Origin: Charina bottae
Lineage: Eukaryota > Chordata > Lepidosauria > Squamata > Charinaidae
Length of the DNA stretch: 64,000 nt
NCBI GenBank assembly: GCA_023362775.1
Contig: JALMGJ010000137.1
Span: forward strand, 1-64,000
Direction of reading: 5' to 3'
Part shown: positions 1-13,203 of the stretch, piece by piece
How positions within the stretch are numbered: the first letter of the stretch is position 1
Layout: the number at the start of each line of letters is the position of its first letter
The notes under the pieces: generated by a model
Databases searched by the model: none
What the model saw: only the letters and a program-made list of their open reading frames with translations
What the model was told of the DNA's origin: nothing
Made by a program: the position numbers and the translations under genes

Positions 1-1481
1 CACGGAGTCAGGAAACCCTCCCGGGATGGGCCGGACCGAATGAGGTCAAATTGAAAAACGAAGGCCGCCATGAGATTCGGGGTTGAATTTAAGGGTTAGA
101 GGCACTTTTGGATGCTTGATTTGGGACGGCATGATTTTTGGCCCAAATATTGAAAAATTCCTGACCGCGGAGTCAGGAAACCCTCCCGGGACGGGCCGGA
201 CCGAATGAGGTCAAATTGAAAAACGAAGGCCGCCATGAGATTCGGGGTTGAATTTAAGGGTTAGGAGCACTTTTGGATGCTTGATTTGGGACGGCATGAT
301 TTTTGGCCCAAAAATCGAAAAATTCCTGACCACGGAGTCAGGAAACCCTCCCGGGATGGGCCGGACCGAATGAGGTCAAATTGAAAAACGAAGGCCGCCA
401 TGAGATTCGGGGTTGTATTTAAGGGTTAGAGGCACTTTTGGATGCTTGATTTGGGACGGCATGATGTTTGGCCCAAAAATCGAAAAATTCCTGACCGCGG
501 AGTCAGGAAACCCTCCCGGGATGGGCCGGACCGAATGAGGTCAAATTGAAAAACGAAGGCCGCCATGAGATTCAGGGTTCAATTTAAGGGTTAGAGGTAC
601 TTTTGGATGCTTGATTTGGGACGGCATGATTTTTGGCCCAAAAATCGAAAAATTCCTGACCGCGGAGTCAGGAAACCCTCCCGGGGTGGGCCGGACCTAA
701 TGAGGTCAAATTGAAAAACGAAGGCCGCCATGAGATTCGGGGTTGAATTTAAGGGTTTGGGGCACTTTTGGATGCTTGATTTGGGACGGCATGATTTTTG
801 GCCCAAAAATCGAAAAATTCCTGACCGCGGAGTCAGGAAACCCTCCCGGGGTGGGCCGGACCGAATGAGGTCAAATTGAAAAACGAAGGCCGCCATGAGA
901 TTCAGGGTTGAATTTAAGGGTTAGGGGCACTTTTGGATGCTTGATTTGGGACGGCATGATTTTTGGCCCAAAAAACGAAAAATCCCTGACCGCGGAGTCA
1001 GGAAACCCTCCCGGGGTGGGCCGGACCTAATGAGGTCAAATTGAAAAACGAAGGCCGCCATGAGATTCGGGGTTGAATTTAAGGGTTAGGAGCACTTTTG
1101 GATGCTTGATTTGGGACGGCATGATTTTTGGCCCAAAAATCGAAAAATTCCTGACCACGGAGTCAGGAAACCCTCCCGGGATGGGCCGGACCGAATGAGG
1201 TCAAATTGAAAAACGAAGGCCGCCATGAGATTCGGGGTTGAATTTAAGGTTTAGAGGCACTTTTGGATGCTTGATTTGGGACGGCATGATTTTTGGCCCA
1301 AAAATCGAAAAATTCCTGACCGCGGAGTCAGGAAACCCTCCCGGGATGGGCCGGACCGAATGAGGTCAAATTGAAAAACGAAGGCCGCCATGAGATTCGG
1401 GGTTGAATTTAAGGGTTAGGGGCACTTTTGGATGCTTGATTTGGGACGGCATGATTTTTGGCCCAAAAATCGAAAAATTTC
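1..1481 (+). repeat. Left-edge irregular monomers of family A
   Basis: This block holds about nine monomers of mixed type. Monomers starting at 161, 326 and 491 carry a signature trio: TTAGGAGC, then TTGTATTT, then TTCAATTT with AGAGGTAC. The same trio recurs at 10,398-10,892 and 11,223-11,717, so this edge is a displaced copy of that block. The monomer at 821 ends in AAAAAACGAAAAATCCC, the tail that recurs once per higher-order unit downstream. No stable period is visible inside this stretch. Confidence 0.8.
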
Positions 1482-4400
1482 CTGACCGCGGAGTCAGGAA
1501 ACCCTCCCGGGATGGGCTGGACCAAATGAGGTCAAATTGAAAAACGAAGGCCGCCATGAGATTCGGGGTTGAATTTAAGGGTTAGAGGCACTTTTGGATG
1601 CTTGATTTGGGACGGCATGATTTTTGGCCCAAAAATCGAAAAATTCCTGACCGCGGAGTCAGGAAACCCTCCCGGGGTGGGCCGGACCGAATGAGGTCAA
1701 ATTGAAAAACGAAGGCCGCCATGAGATTCGGGGTTGAATTTAAGGGTTAGGGGCACTTTTGGATGCTTGATTTGGGACGGCATGATTTTTGGCCCAAAAA
1801 TCGAAAAATTCCTGACCGCGGAGTCAGGAAACCCTCCCGGGGTGGGCCGGACCGAATGAGGTCAAATTGAAAAACGAAGGCCGCCATGAGATTCAGGGTT
1901 GAATTTAAGGGTTAGGGGCACTTTTGGATGCTTGATTTGGGACGGCATGATTTTTGGCCCAAAAAACGAAAAATCCCTGACCGCGGAGTCAGGAAACCCT
2001 CCCGGGGTGGGCCGGACCTAATGAGGTCAAATTGAAAAACGAAGGCCGCCATGAGATTCGGGGTTGAATTTAAGGGTTAGGAGCACTTTTGGATGCTTGA
2101 TTTGGGACGGCATGATTTTTGGCCCAAAAATCGAAAAATTCCTGACCACGGAGTCAGGAAACCCTCCCGGGATGGGCCGGACCGAATGAGGTCAAATTGA
2201 AAAACGAAGGCCGCCATGAGATTCGGGGTTGAATTTAAGGGTTAGGGGCACTTTTGGATGCTTGATTTGGGACGGCATGATTTTTGGCCCAAAAATCGAA
2301 AAATTCCTGACCGCGGAGTCAGGAAACCCTCCCGGGATGGGCCGGACCGAATGAGGTCAAATTGAAAAACGAAGGCCGCCATGAGATTCGGGGTTGAATT
2401 TAAGGGTTAGGGGCACTTTTGGATGCTTGATTTGGGACGGCATGATTTTTGGCCCAAAAATCGAAAAATTTCCTGACCGCGGAGTCAGGAAACCCTCCCG
2501 GGATGGGCTGGACCGAATGAGGTCAAATTGAAAAACGAAGGCCGCCATGAGATTCGGGGTTGAATTTAAGGGTTAGAGGCACTTTTGGATGCTTGATTTG
2601 GGACGGCATGATTTTTGGCCCAAAAATCGAAAAATTCCTGACCGCGGAGTCAGGAAACCCTCCCGGGGTGGGCCGGACCGAATGAGGTCAAATTGAAAAA
2701 CGAAGGCCGCCATGAGATTCGGGGTTGAATTTAAGGGTTAGGGGCACTTTTGGATGCTTGATTTGGGACGGCATGATTTTTGGCCCAAAAATCGAAAAAT
2801 TCCTGACCGCGGAGTCAGGAAACCCTCCCGGGGTGGGCCGGACCGAATGAGGTCAAATTGAAAAACGAAGGCCGCCATGAGATTCGGGGTTGTATTTAAG
2901 GGTTAGAGGCACTTTTGGATGCTTGATTTGGGACGGCATGATTTTTGGCCCAAAAATCGAAAAATTCCTGACCGCGGAGTCAGGAAACCCTCCCGGGGTG
3001 GGCCGGACCGAATGAGGTCAAATTGAAAAACGAAGGCCGCCATGAGATTCAGGGTTCAATTTAAGGGTTAGGGGCACTTTTGGATGCTTGATTTGGGACG
3101 GCATGATTTTTGGCCCAAAAAACGAAAAATCCCTGACCGCGGAGTCAGGAAACCCTCCCGGGGTGGGCCGGACCTAATGAGGTCAAATTGAAAAACGAAG
3201 GCCGCCATGAGATTCGGGGTTGAATTTAAGGGTTAGGAGCACTTTTGGATGCTTGATTTGGGACGGCATGATTTTTGGCCCAAAAATCGAAAAATTCCTG
3301 ACCACGGAGTCAGGAAACCCTCCCGGGATGGGCCGGACCGAATGAGGTCAAATTGAAAAACGAAGGCCGCCATGAGATTCGGGGTTGAATTTAAGGTTTA
3401 GAGGCACTTTTGGATGCTTGATTTGGGACGGCATGATTTTTGGCCCAAAAATCGAAAAATTCCTGACCGCGGAGTCAGGAAACCCTCCCGGGATGGGCCG
3501 GACCGAATGAGGTCAAATTGAAAAACGAAGGCCGCCATGAGATTCGGGGTTGAATTTAAGGGTTAGGGGCAGTTTTGGATGCTTGATTTGGGACGGCATG
3601 ATTTTTGGCCCAAAAATCGAAAAATTCCTGACCGCGGAGTCAGGAAACCCTCCCGGGATGGGCCGGACCGAATGAGGTCAAATTGAAAAACGAAGGCCGC
3701 CATGAGATTCGGGGTTGAATTTAAGGGTTAGGGGCACTTTTGGATGCTTGATTTGGGACGGCATGATTTTTGGCCCAAAAATCGAAAAATTTCCTGACCG
3801 CGGAGTCAGGAAACCCTCCCGGGATGGGCTGGACCAAGTGAGGTCAAATTGAAAAACGAAGGCCGCCATGAGATTCGGGGTTGAATTTAAGGGTTAGAGG
3901 CACTTTTGGATGCTTGATTTGGGACGGCATGATTTTTGGCCCAAAAATCGAAAAATTCCTGACCGCGGAGTCAGGAAACCCTCCCGGGGTGGGCCGGACC
4001 GAATGAGGTCAAATTGAAAAACGAAGGCCGCCATGAGATTCGGGGTTGAATTTAAGGGTTAGGGGCACTTTTGGATGCTTGATTTGGGACGGCATGATTT
4101 TTGGCCCAAAAATCGAAAAATTCCTGACCGCGGAGTCAGGAAACCCTCCCGGGGTGGGCCGGACCGAATGAGGTCAAATTGAAAAACGAAGGCCGCCATG
4201 AGATTCAGGGTTGAATTTAAGGGTTAGGGGCACTTTTGGATGCTTGATTTGGGACGGCATGATTTTTGGCCCAAAAAACGAAAAATCCCTGACCGCGGAG
4301 TCAGGAAACCCTCCCGGGGTGGGCCGGACCTAATGTGGTCAAATTGAAAAACGAAGGCCGCCATGAGATTCGGGGTTGAATTTAAGGGTTAGGAGCACTT

Positions 4401-6931
4401 TTGGATGCTTGATTTGGGACGGCATGATTTTTGGCCCAAAAATCGAAAAATTCCTGACCACGGAGTCAGGAAACCCTCCCGGGATGGGCCGGACCGAATG
4501 AGGTCAAATTGAAAAACGAAGGCCGCCATGAGATTCGGGGTTGAATTTAAGGGTTAGGGGCACTTTTGGATGCTTGATTTGGGACGGCATGATTTTTGGC
4601 CCAAAAATCGAAAAATTCCTGACCGCGGAGTCAGGAAACCCTCCCGGGATGGGCCGGACCGAATGAGGTCAAATTGAAAAACGAAGGCCGCCATGAGATT
4701 CGGGGTTGAATTTAAGGGTTAGGGGCAGTTTTGGATGCTTGATTTGGGACGGCATGATTTTTGGCCCAAAAATCGAAAAATTCCTGACCGCGGAGTCAGG
4801 AAACCCTCCCGGGATGGGCCGGACCGAATGAGGTCAAATTGAAAAACGAAGGCCGCCATGAGATTCGGGGTTGAATTTAAGGGTTAGGGGCACTTTTGGA
4901 TGCTTGATTTGGGACGGCATGATTTTTGGCCCAAAAATCGAAAAATTTCCTGACCGCGGAGTCAGGAAACCCTCCCGGGATGGGCTGGACCAAATGAGGT
5001 CAAATTGAAAAACGAAGGCCGCCATGAGATTCGGGGTTGAATTTAAGGGTTAGAGGCACTTTTGGATGCTTGATTTGGGACGGCATGATTTTTGGCCCAA
5101 AAATCGAAAAATTCCTGACCGCGGAGTCAGGAAACCCTCCCGGGGTGGGCCGGACCGAATGAGGTCAAATTGAAAAACGAAGGCCGCCATGAGATTCGGG
5201 GTTGAATTTAAGGGTTAGGGGCACTTTTGGATGCTTGATTTGGGACGGCATGATTTTTGGCCCAAAAATCGAAAAATTCCTGACCGCGGAGTCAGGAAAC
5301 CCTCCCGGGGTGGGCCGGACCGAATGAGGTCAAATTGAAAAACGAAGGCCGCCATGAGATTCAGGGTTGAATTTAAGGGTTAGGGGCACTTTTGGATGCT
5401 TGATTTGGGACGGCATGATTTTTGGCCCAAAAAACGAAAAATCCCTGACCGCGGAGTCAGGAAACCCTCCCGGGGTGGGCCGGACCTAATGTGGTCAAAT
5501 TGAAAAACGAAGGCCGCCATGAGATTCGGGGTTGAATTTAAGGGTTAGGAGCACTTTTGGATGCTTGATTTGGGACGGCATGATTTTTGGCCCAAAAATC
5601 GAAAAATTCCTGACCACGGAGTCAGGAAACCCTCCCGGGATGGGCCGGACCGAATGAGGTCAAATTGAAAAACGAAGGCCGCCATGAGATTCGGGGTTGA
5701 ATTTAAGGGTTAGGGGCACTTTTGGATGCTTGATTTGGGACGGCATGATTTTTGGCCCAAAAATCGAAAAATTCCTGACCGCGGAGTCAGGAAACCCTCC
5801 CGGGATGGGCCGGACCGAATGAGGTCAAATTGAAAAACGAAGGCCGCCATGAGATTCGGGGTTGAATTTAAGGGTTAGGGGCAGTTTTGGATGCTTGATT
5901 TGGGACGGCATGATTTTTGGCCCAAAAATCGAAAAATTCCTGACCGCGGAGTCAGGAAACCCTCCCGGGATGGGCCGGACCGAATGAGGTCAAATTGAAA
6001 AACGAAGGCCGCCATGAGATTCGGGGTTGAATTTAAGGGTTAGGGGCACTTTTGGATGCTTGATTTGGGACGGCATGATTTTTGGCCCAAAAATCGAAAA
6101 ATTTCCTGACCGCGGAGTCAGGAAACCCTCCCGGGATGGGCTGGACCAAATGAGGTCAAATTGAAAAACGAAGGCCGCCATGAGATTCGGGGTTGAATTT
6201 AAGGGTTAGAGGCACTTTTGGATGCTTGATTTGGGACGGCATGATTTTTGGCCCAAAAATCGAAAAATTCCTGACCGCGGAGTCAGGAAACCCTCCCGGG
6301 GTGGGCCGGACCGAATGAGGTCAAATTGAAAAACGAAGGCCGCCATGAGATTCGGGGTTGAATTTAAGGGTTAGGGGCACTTTTGGATGCTTGATTTGGG
6401 ACGGCATGATTTTTGGCCCAAAAATCGAAAAATTCCTGACCGCGGAGTCAGGAAACCCTCCCGGGGTGGGCCGGACCGAATGAGGTCAAATTGAAAAACG
6501 AAGGCCGCCATGAGATTCAGGGTTGAATTTAAGGGTTAGGGGCACTTTTGGATGCTTGATTTGGGACGGCATGATTTTTGGCCCAAAAAACGAAAAATCC
6601 CTGACCGCGGAGTCAGGAAACCCTCCCGGGGTGGGCCGGACCTAATGTGGTCAAATTGAAAAACGAAGGCCGCCATGAGATTCGGGGTTGAATTTAAGGG
6701 TTAGGAGCACTTTTGGATGCTTGATTTGGGACGGCATGATTTTTGGCCCAAAAATCGAAAAATTCCTGACCGCGGAGTCAGGAAACCCTCCCGGGATGGG
6801 CCGGACCGAATGAGGTCAAATTGAAAAACGAAGGCCGCCATGAGATTCGGGGTTGAATTTAAGGGTTAGGGGCACTTTTGGATGCTTGATTTGGGACGGC
6901 ATGATTTTTGGCCCAAAAATCGAAAAATTTC
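1482..6931 (+). repeat. Higher-order repeat with units of 6, 8, 7, 7 and 5 monomers
   Basis: Units are delimited by a monomer with one extra T (CGAAAAATTTCC) followed by a GGGCTGGACC monomer. Their starts are 1,482; 2,473; 3,794; 4,950; 6,106; 6,932. The spacings of 991, 1,321, 1,156, 1,156 and 826 bp are each a whole number of 165-bp monomers plus one base. The two 7-mers are almost identical; I noticed one difference (CCAAGTG near 3,838 against CCAAATG near 4,994). The 5-mer lacks the CACGG monomer and the GGCAGTTTTGG monomer that precede the boundary in the 7-mers, so it is best read as a 7-mer that lost two adjacent monomers. Confidence 0.9.
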
Positions 6932-9571
6932 CTGACCGCGGAGTCAGGAAACCCTCCCGGGATGGGCTGGACCAAATGAGGTCAAATTGAAAAACGAAGG
7001 CCGCCATGAGATTCGGGGTTGAATTTAAGGGTTAGAGGCACTTTTGGATGCTTGATTTGGGACGGCATGATTTTTGGCCCAAAAATCGAAAAATTCCTGA
7101 CCGCGGAGTCAGGAAACCCTCCCGGGGTGGGCCGGACCGAATGAGGTCAAATTGAAAAACGAAGGCCGCCATGAGATTCGGGGTTGAATTTAAGGGTTAG
7201 GGGCACTTTTGGATGCTTGATTTGGGACGGCATGATTTTTGGCCCAAAAATCGAAAAATTCCTGACCGCGGAGTCAGGAAACCCTCCCGGGGTGGGCCGG
7301 ACCGAATGAGGTCAAATTGAAAAACGAAGGCCGCCATGAGATTCAGGGTTGAATTTAAGGGTTAGGGGCACTTTTGGATGCTTGATTTGGGACGGCATGA
7401 TTTTTGGCCCAAAAAACGAAAAATCCCTGACCGCGGAGTCAGGAAACCCTCCCGGGGTGGGCCGGACCTAATGAGGTCAAATTGAAAAACGAAGGCCGCC
7501 ATGAGATTCGGGGTTGAATTTAAGGGTTAGGAGCACTTTTGGATGCTTGATTTGGGACGGCATGATTTTTGGCCCAAAAATCGAAAAATTCCTGACCACG
7601 GAGTCAGGAAACCCTCCCGGGATGGGCCGGACCGAATGAGGTCAAATTGAAAAACGAAGGCCGCCATGAGATTCGGGGTTGAATTTAAGGGTTAGGGGCA
7701 CTTTTGGATGCTTGATTTGGGACGGCATGATTTTTGGCCCAAAAATCGAAAAATCCCTGACCGCGGAGTCAGGAAACCCTCCCGGGATGGGCTGGACCAA
7801 ATGAGGTCAAATTGAAAAACGAAGGCCGCCATGAGATTCGGGGTTGAATTTAAGGGTTAGGGGCACTTTTGGATGCTTGATTTGGGACGGCATGATTTTT
7901 GGCCCAAAAATCGAAAAATTCCTGACCGCGGAGTCAGGAAACCCTCCGGGGATGGGCCGGACCGAATGAGGTCAAATTGAAAAACGAAGGCCGCCATGAG
8001 ATTCGGGGTTGAATTTAAGGGTTAGAGGCACTTTTGGATGCTTGATTTGGGACGGCATGATTTTTGGCCCAAAAATCGAAAAATTCCTGACCGCGGAGTC
8101 AGGAAACCCTCCCGGGGTGGGCCGGACCTAATGAGGTCAAATTGAAAAACGAAGGCCGCCATGAGATTCGGGGTTGAATTTAAGGGTTAGAGGCACTTTT
8201 GGATGCTTGATTTGGGACGGCATGATTTTTGGCCCAAAAATCGAAAAATTCCTGACCGCGGAGTCAGGAAACCCTCCCGGGGTGGGCCGGACCGAATGAG
8301 GTCAAATTGAAAAACGAAGGCCGCCATGAGATTCGGGGTTGAATTTAAGGGTTAGGGGCACTTTTGGATGCTTGATTTGGGATGGCATGATTTTTGGCCC
8401 AAAAAACGAAAAATCCCTGACCGCGGAGTAAGGAAACCCTCCAGGGGTGGGCCGGACCAAATGAGGTCAAATTGAAAAACGAAGGCCGCCATGAGATTCG
8501 GGGTTGAATTTAAGGGTTAGGAGCACTTTTGGATGCTTGATTTGGGACGGCATGATTTTTGGCCCAAAAATCGAAAAATTCCTGACCACGGAGTCAGGAA
8601 ACCCTCCCGGGATGGGCCGGACCGAATGAGGTCAAATTGAAAAACGAAGGCCGCCATGAGATTCGGGGTTGAATTTAAGGGTTAGAGGCACTTTTGGATG
8701 CTTGATTTGGGACGGCATGATTTTTGGCCCAAAAATCGAAAAATCCCTGACCGCGGAGTCAGGAAACCCTCCCGGGGTGGGCCGGACCTAATGAGGTCAA
8801 ATTGAAAAACGAAGGCCGCCATGAGATTCGGGGTTGAATTTAAGGTTTAGGAGCACTTTTGGATGCTTGATTTGGGACGGCATGATTTTTGGCCCAAAAA
8901 TCGAAAAATTCCTGACCACGGAGTCAGGAAACCCTCCCGGGATGGGCCGGACCGAATGAGGTCAAATTGAAAAACGAAGGCCGCCATGAGATTCGGGGTT
9001 GTATTTAAGGGTTAGAGGCACTTTTGGATGCTTGATTTGGGACGGCATGATTTTTGGCCCAAAAATCGAAAAATTCCTGACCGCGGAGTCAGGAAACCCT
9101 CCGGGGATGGGCCGGACCGAATGAGGTCAAATTGAAAAACGAAGGCCGCCATGAGATTCGGGGTTGAATTTAAGGGTTAGAGGCACTTTTGGATGCTTGA
9201 TTTGGGACGGCATGATTTTTGGCCCAAAAATCGAAAAATTCCTGACCGCGGAGTCAGGAAACCCTCCCGGGGTGGGCCGGACCTAATGAGGTCAAATTGA
9301 AAAACGAAGGCCGCCATGAGATTCGGGGTTGAATTTAAGGGTTTGGGGCACTTTTGGATGCTTGATTTGGGACGGCATGATTTTTGGCCCAAAAATCGAA
9401 AAATTCCTGACCGCGGAGTCAGGAAACCTTCCCGGGATGGGCCGGACCGAATGAGGTCAAATTGAAAAACGAAGGCCGCCATGAGATTCGGGGTTGAATT
9501 TAAGGGTTAGAGGCACTTTTGGATGCTTGATTTGGGACGGCATGATTTTTGGCCCAAAAATCGAAAAATTC
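6932..9571 (+). repeat. Irregular family A monomers without a fixed higher-order period
   Basis: The monomer types of the preceding higher-order repeat continue (G at position 31 and CCTAAT variants, and the AAAAAACG tail near 7,410 and 8,397), but the extra-T boundary is missing and the spacing is irregular. A new private variant, CCGGGGATGGG instead of CCCGGGATGGG, appears at 7,945 and 9,100. The monomer at 8,417 carries GAGTAAGG, which breaks an arm of dyad 2, plus CCAGGGG. Everything here is satellite. Confidence 0.85.
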
Positions 9572-12500
9572 CTGACCGCGGAGTCAGGAAACCCTCCCGG
9601 GGTGGGCCGGACCGAATGAGGTCAAATTGAAAAACGAAGGCCGCCATGAGATTCGGGGTTGAATTTAAGGGTTAGGGGCACTTTTGGATGCTTGATTTGG
9701 GACGGCATGATTTTTGGCCCAAAAATCGAAAAACTTCCTGACCGCGGAGTCAGGAAACCCTCCCGGGATGGGCTGGACCAAATGAGGTCAAATTGAAAAA
9801 CGAAGGCCGCCATGAGATTCGGGGTTGAATTTAAGGGTTAGGGGCACTTTTGGATGCTTGATTTGGGACGGCATGATTTTTGGCCCAAAAATCGAAAAAT
9901 TCCTGACCGCGGAGTCAGGAAACCCTCCGGGGATGGGCCGGACCGAATGAGGTCAAATTGAAAAACGAAGGCCGCCATGAGATTCGGGGTTGAATTTAAG
10001 GGTTAGAGGCACTTTTGGATGCTTGATTTGGGACGGCATGATTTTTGGCCCAAAAATCGAAAAATTCCTGACCGCGGAGTCAGGAAACCCTCCCGGGGTG
10101 GGCCGGACCTAATGAGGTCAAATTGAAAAACGAAGGCCGCCATGAGATTCGGGGTTGAATTTAAGGGTTTGGGGCACTTTTGGATGCTTGATTTGGGACG
10201 GCATGATTTTTGGCCCAAAAATCGAAAAATTCCTGACCGTGGAGTCAGGAAACCCTCCCGGGGTGGGCCGGACCGAATGAGGTCAAATTGAAAAACGAAG
10301 GCCGCCATGAGATTCGGGGTTGAATTTAAGGGTTAGGGGCACTTTTGGATGCTTGATTTTGGACGGCATGATTTTTGGCCCAAAAATCGAAAAATCCCTG
10401 ACCGCGGAGTCAGGAAACCCTCCCGGGGTGGGCCGGACCTAATGAGGTCAAATTGAAAAACGAAGGCCGCCATGAGATTCGGGGTTGAATTTAAGGGTTA
10501 GGAGCACTTTTGGATGCTTGATTTGGGACGGCATGATTTTTGGCCCAAAAATCGAAAAATTCCTGACCACGGAGTCAGGAAACCCTCCCGGGATGGGCCG
10601 GACCGAATGAGGTCAAATTGAAAAACGAAGGCCGCCATGAGATTCGGGGTTGTATTTAAGGGTTAGAGGCACTTTTGGATGCTTGATTTGGGACGGCATG
10701 ATTTTTGGCCCAAAAATCGAAAAATTCCTGACCGCGGAGTCAGGAAACCCTCCCGGGATGGGCCGGACCGAATGAGGTCAAATTGAAAAACGAAGGCCGC
10801 CATGAGATTCAGGGTTCAATTTAAGGGTTAGAGGTACTTTTGGATGCTTGATTTGGGACGGCATGATTTTTGGCCCAAAAATCGAAAAATTCCTGACCGC
10901 GGAGTCAGGAAACCCTCCCGGGATGGGCCGGACCGAATGAGCTCAAATTGAAAAACGAAGGCCGCCATGAGATTCGGGGTTGAATTTAAGGGTTAGGGGC
11001 ACTTTTGGATGCTTGATTTGGGACGGCATGATTTTTGGCCCAAAAATCGAAAAATTCCTGACCGCGGAGTCAGGAAACCCTCCCGGGATGGGCCGGACCG
11101 AATGAGGTCAAATTGAAAAACGAAGGCCGCCATGAGATTCGGGGTTGAATTTAAGGGTTAGGGGCACTTTTGGATGCTTGATTTTGGACGGCATGATTTT
11201 TGGCCCAAAAATCGGAAAATCCCTGACCGCGGAGTCAGGAAACCCTCCCGGGGTGGGCCGGACCTAATGAGGTCAAATTGAAAAACGAAGGCCGCCATGA
11301 GATTCGGGGTTGAATTTAAGGGTTAGGAGCACTTTTGGATGCTTGATTTGGGACGGCATGATTTTTGGCCCAAAAATCGAAAAATTCCTGACCACGGAGT
11401 CAGGAAACCCTCCCGGGATGGGCCGGACCGAATGAGGTCAAATTGAAAAACGAAGGCCGCCATGAGATTCGGGGTTGTATTTAAGGGTTAGAGGCACTTT
11501 TGGATGCTTGATTTGGGACGGCATGATTTTTGGCCCAAAAATCGAAAAATTCCTGACCGCGGAGTCAGGAAACCCTCCCGGGATGGGCCGGACCGAATGA
11601 GGTCAAATTGAAAAACGAAGGCCGCCATGAGATTCAGGGTTCAATTTAAGGGTTAGAGGTACTTTTGGATGCTTGATTTGGGACGGCATGATTTTTGGCC
11701 CAAAAATCGAAAAATTCCTGACCGCGGAGTCAGGAAACCCTCCCGGGATGGGCCGGACCGAATGAGCTCAAATTGAAAAACGAAGGCCGCCATGAGATTC
11801 GGGGTTGAATTTAAGGGTTAGAGGAACTTTTGGATGCTTGATTTGGGACGGCATGATTTTTGGCCCAAAAATCGAAAAATTCCTGACCGCGGAGTCAGGA
11901 AACCCTCCCGGGGTGGGCCGGACCGAATGAGGTCAAATTGAAAAACGAAGGCCGCCATGAGATTCGGGGTTGAATTTAAGGGTTAGGGGCACTTTTGGAT
12001 GCTTGATTTGGGACGGCATGATTTTTGGCCCAAAAATCGAAAAACTTCCTGACCGCGGAGTCAGGAAACCCTCCCGGGATGGGCTGGACCGAATGAGGTC
12101 AAATTGAAAAACGAAGGCCGCCATGAGATTCGGGGTTGAATTTAAGGGTTAGGGGCACTTTTGGATGCTTGATTTGGGACGGCATGATTTTTGGCCCAAA
12201 AATCGAAAAATTCCTGACCGCGGAGTCAGGAAACCCTCCGGGGATGGGCCGGACCGAATGAGGTCAAATTGAAAAACGAAGGCCGCCATGAGATTCGGGG
12301 TTGAATTTAAGGGTTAGAGGCACTTTTGGATGCTTGATTTGGGACGGCATGATTTTTGGCCCAAAAATCGAAAAATTCCTGACCGCGGAGTCAGGAAACC
12401 CTCCCGGGGTGGGCCGGACCTAATGAGGTCAAATTGAAAAACGAAGGCCGCCATGAGATTCGGGGTTGAATTTAAGGGTTTGGGGCACTTTTGGATGCTT

Positions 12501-13203
12501 GATTTGGGACGGCATGATTTTTGGCCCAAAAATCGAAAAATTCCTGACCGCGGAGTCAGGAAACCCTCCGGGGATGGGCCGGACCGAATGAGGTCAAATT
12601 GAAAAACGAAGGCCGCCATGAGATTCGGGGTTGAATTTAAGGGTTAGAGGCACTTTTGGATGCTTGATTTGGGACGGCATGATTTTTGGCCCAAAAATCG
12701 AAAAATTCCTGACCGCGGAGTCAGGAAACCCTCCCGGGGTGGGCCGGACCTAATGAGGTCAAATTGAAAAACGAAGGCCGCCATGAGATTCGGGGTTGAA
12801 TTTAAGGGTTTGGGGCACTTTTGGATGCTTGATTTGGGACGGCATGATTTTTGGCCCAAAAATCGAAAAATTCCTGACCGCGGAGTCAGGAAACCCTCCC
12901 GGGGTGGGCCGGACCTAATGAGGTCAAATTGAAAAACGAAGGCCGCCATGAGATTCGGGGTTGAATTTAAGGGTTTGGGGCACTTTTGGATGCTTGATTT
13001 GGGACGGCATGATTTTTGGCCCAAAAATCGAAAAATTCCTGACCGTGGAGTCAGGAAACCCTCCCGGGGTGGGCCGGACCGAATGAGGTCAAATTGAAAA
13101 ACGAAGGCCGCCATGAGATTCGGGGTTGAATTTAAGGGTTAGGGGCACTTTTGGATGCTTGATTTGGGACGGCATGATTTTTGGCGCAAAAATCGAAAAA
13201 TTC
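9572..13203 (+). repeat. Family A 5-mer duplications and local dimer expansion
   Basis: A five-monomer group at 10,398-11,222 recurs at 11,223-12,048 (825-bp offset). Four of the five are shared, marked by TTGTATTT, TTCAATTT with GAGGTAC, and GAGCTC. A second group, beginning with an AAACTTCC tail (one inserted base) at 9,572-10,397, recurs from 11,883. In the second copy the pair 'CCGGGGATGG then AAGGGTTTGGGG' is repeated: 12,214-12,543, 12,544-12,873, and an extra AAGGGTTTGGGG monomer at 12,874. These consecutive TTTGGGG monomers replace the usual minus-strand TAA, which explains the longest open frame in the window (156 codons, 12,644-13,114). Confidence 0.88.

Noticed and set aside
591..13114. 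Minus-strand open frames of 63-156 codons that could be read as a repeat-protein family.
   Set aside because: They are the 165-bp satellite read in a frame without stops. They start and end at the same monomer positions in every copy, and lengths change only with stop-removing satellite variants. No promoter, terminator or non-repeat coding sequence is present.
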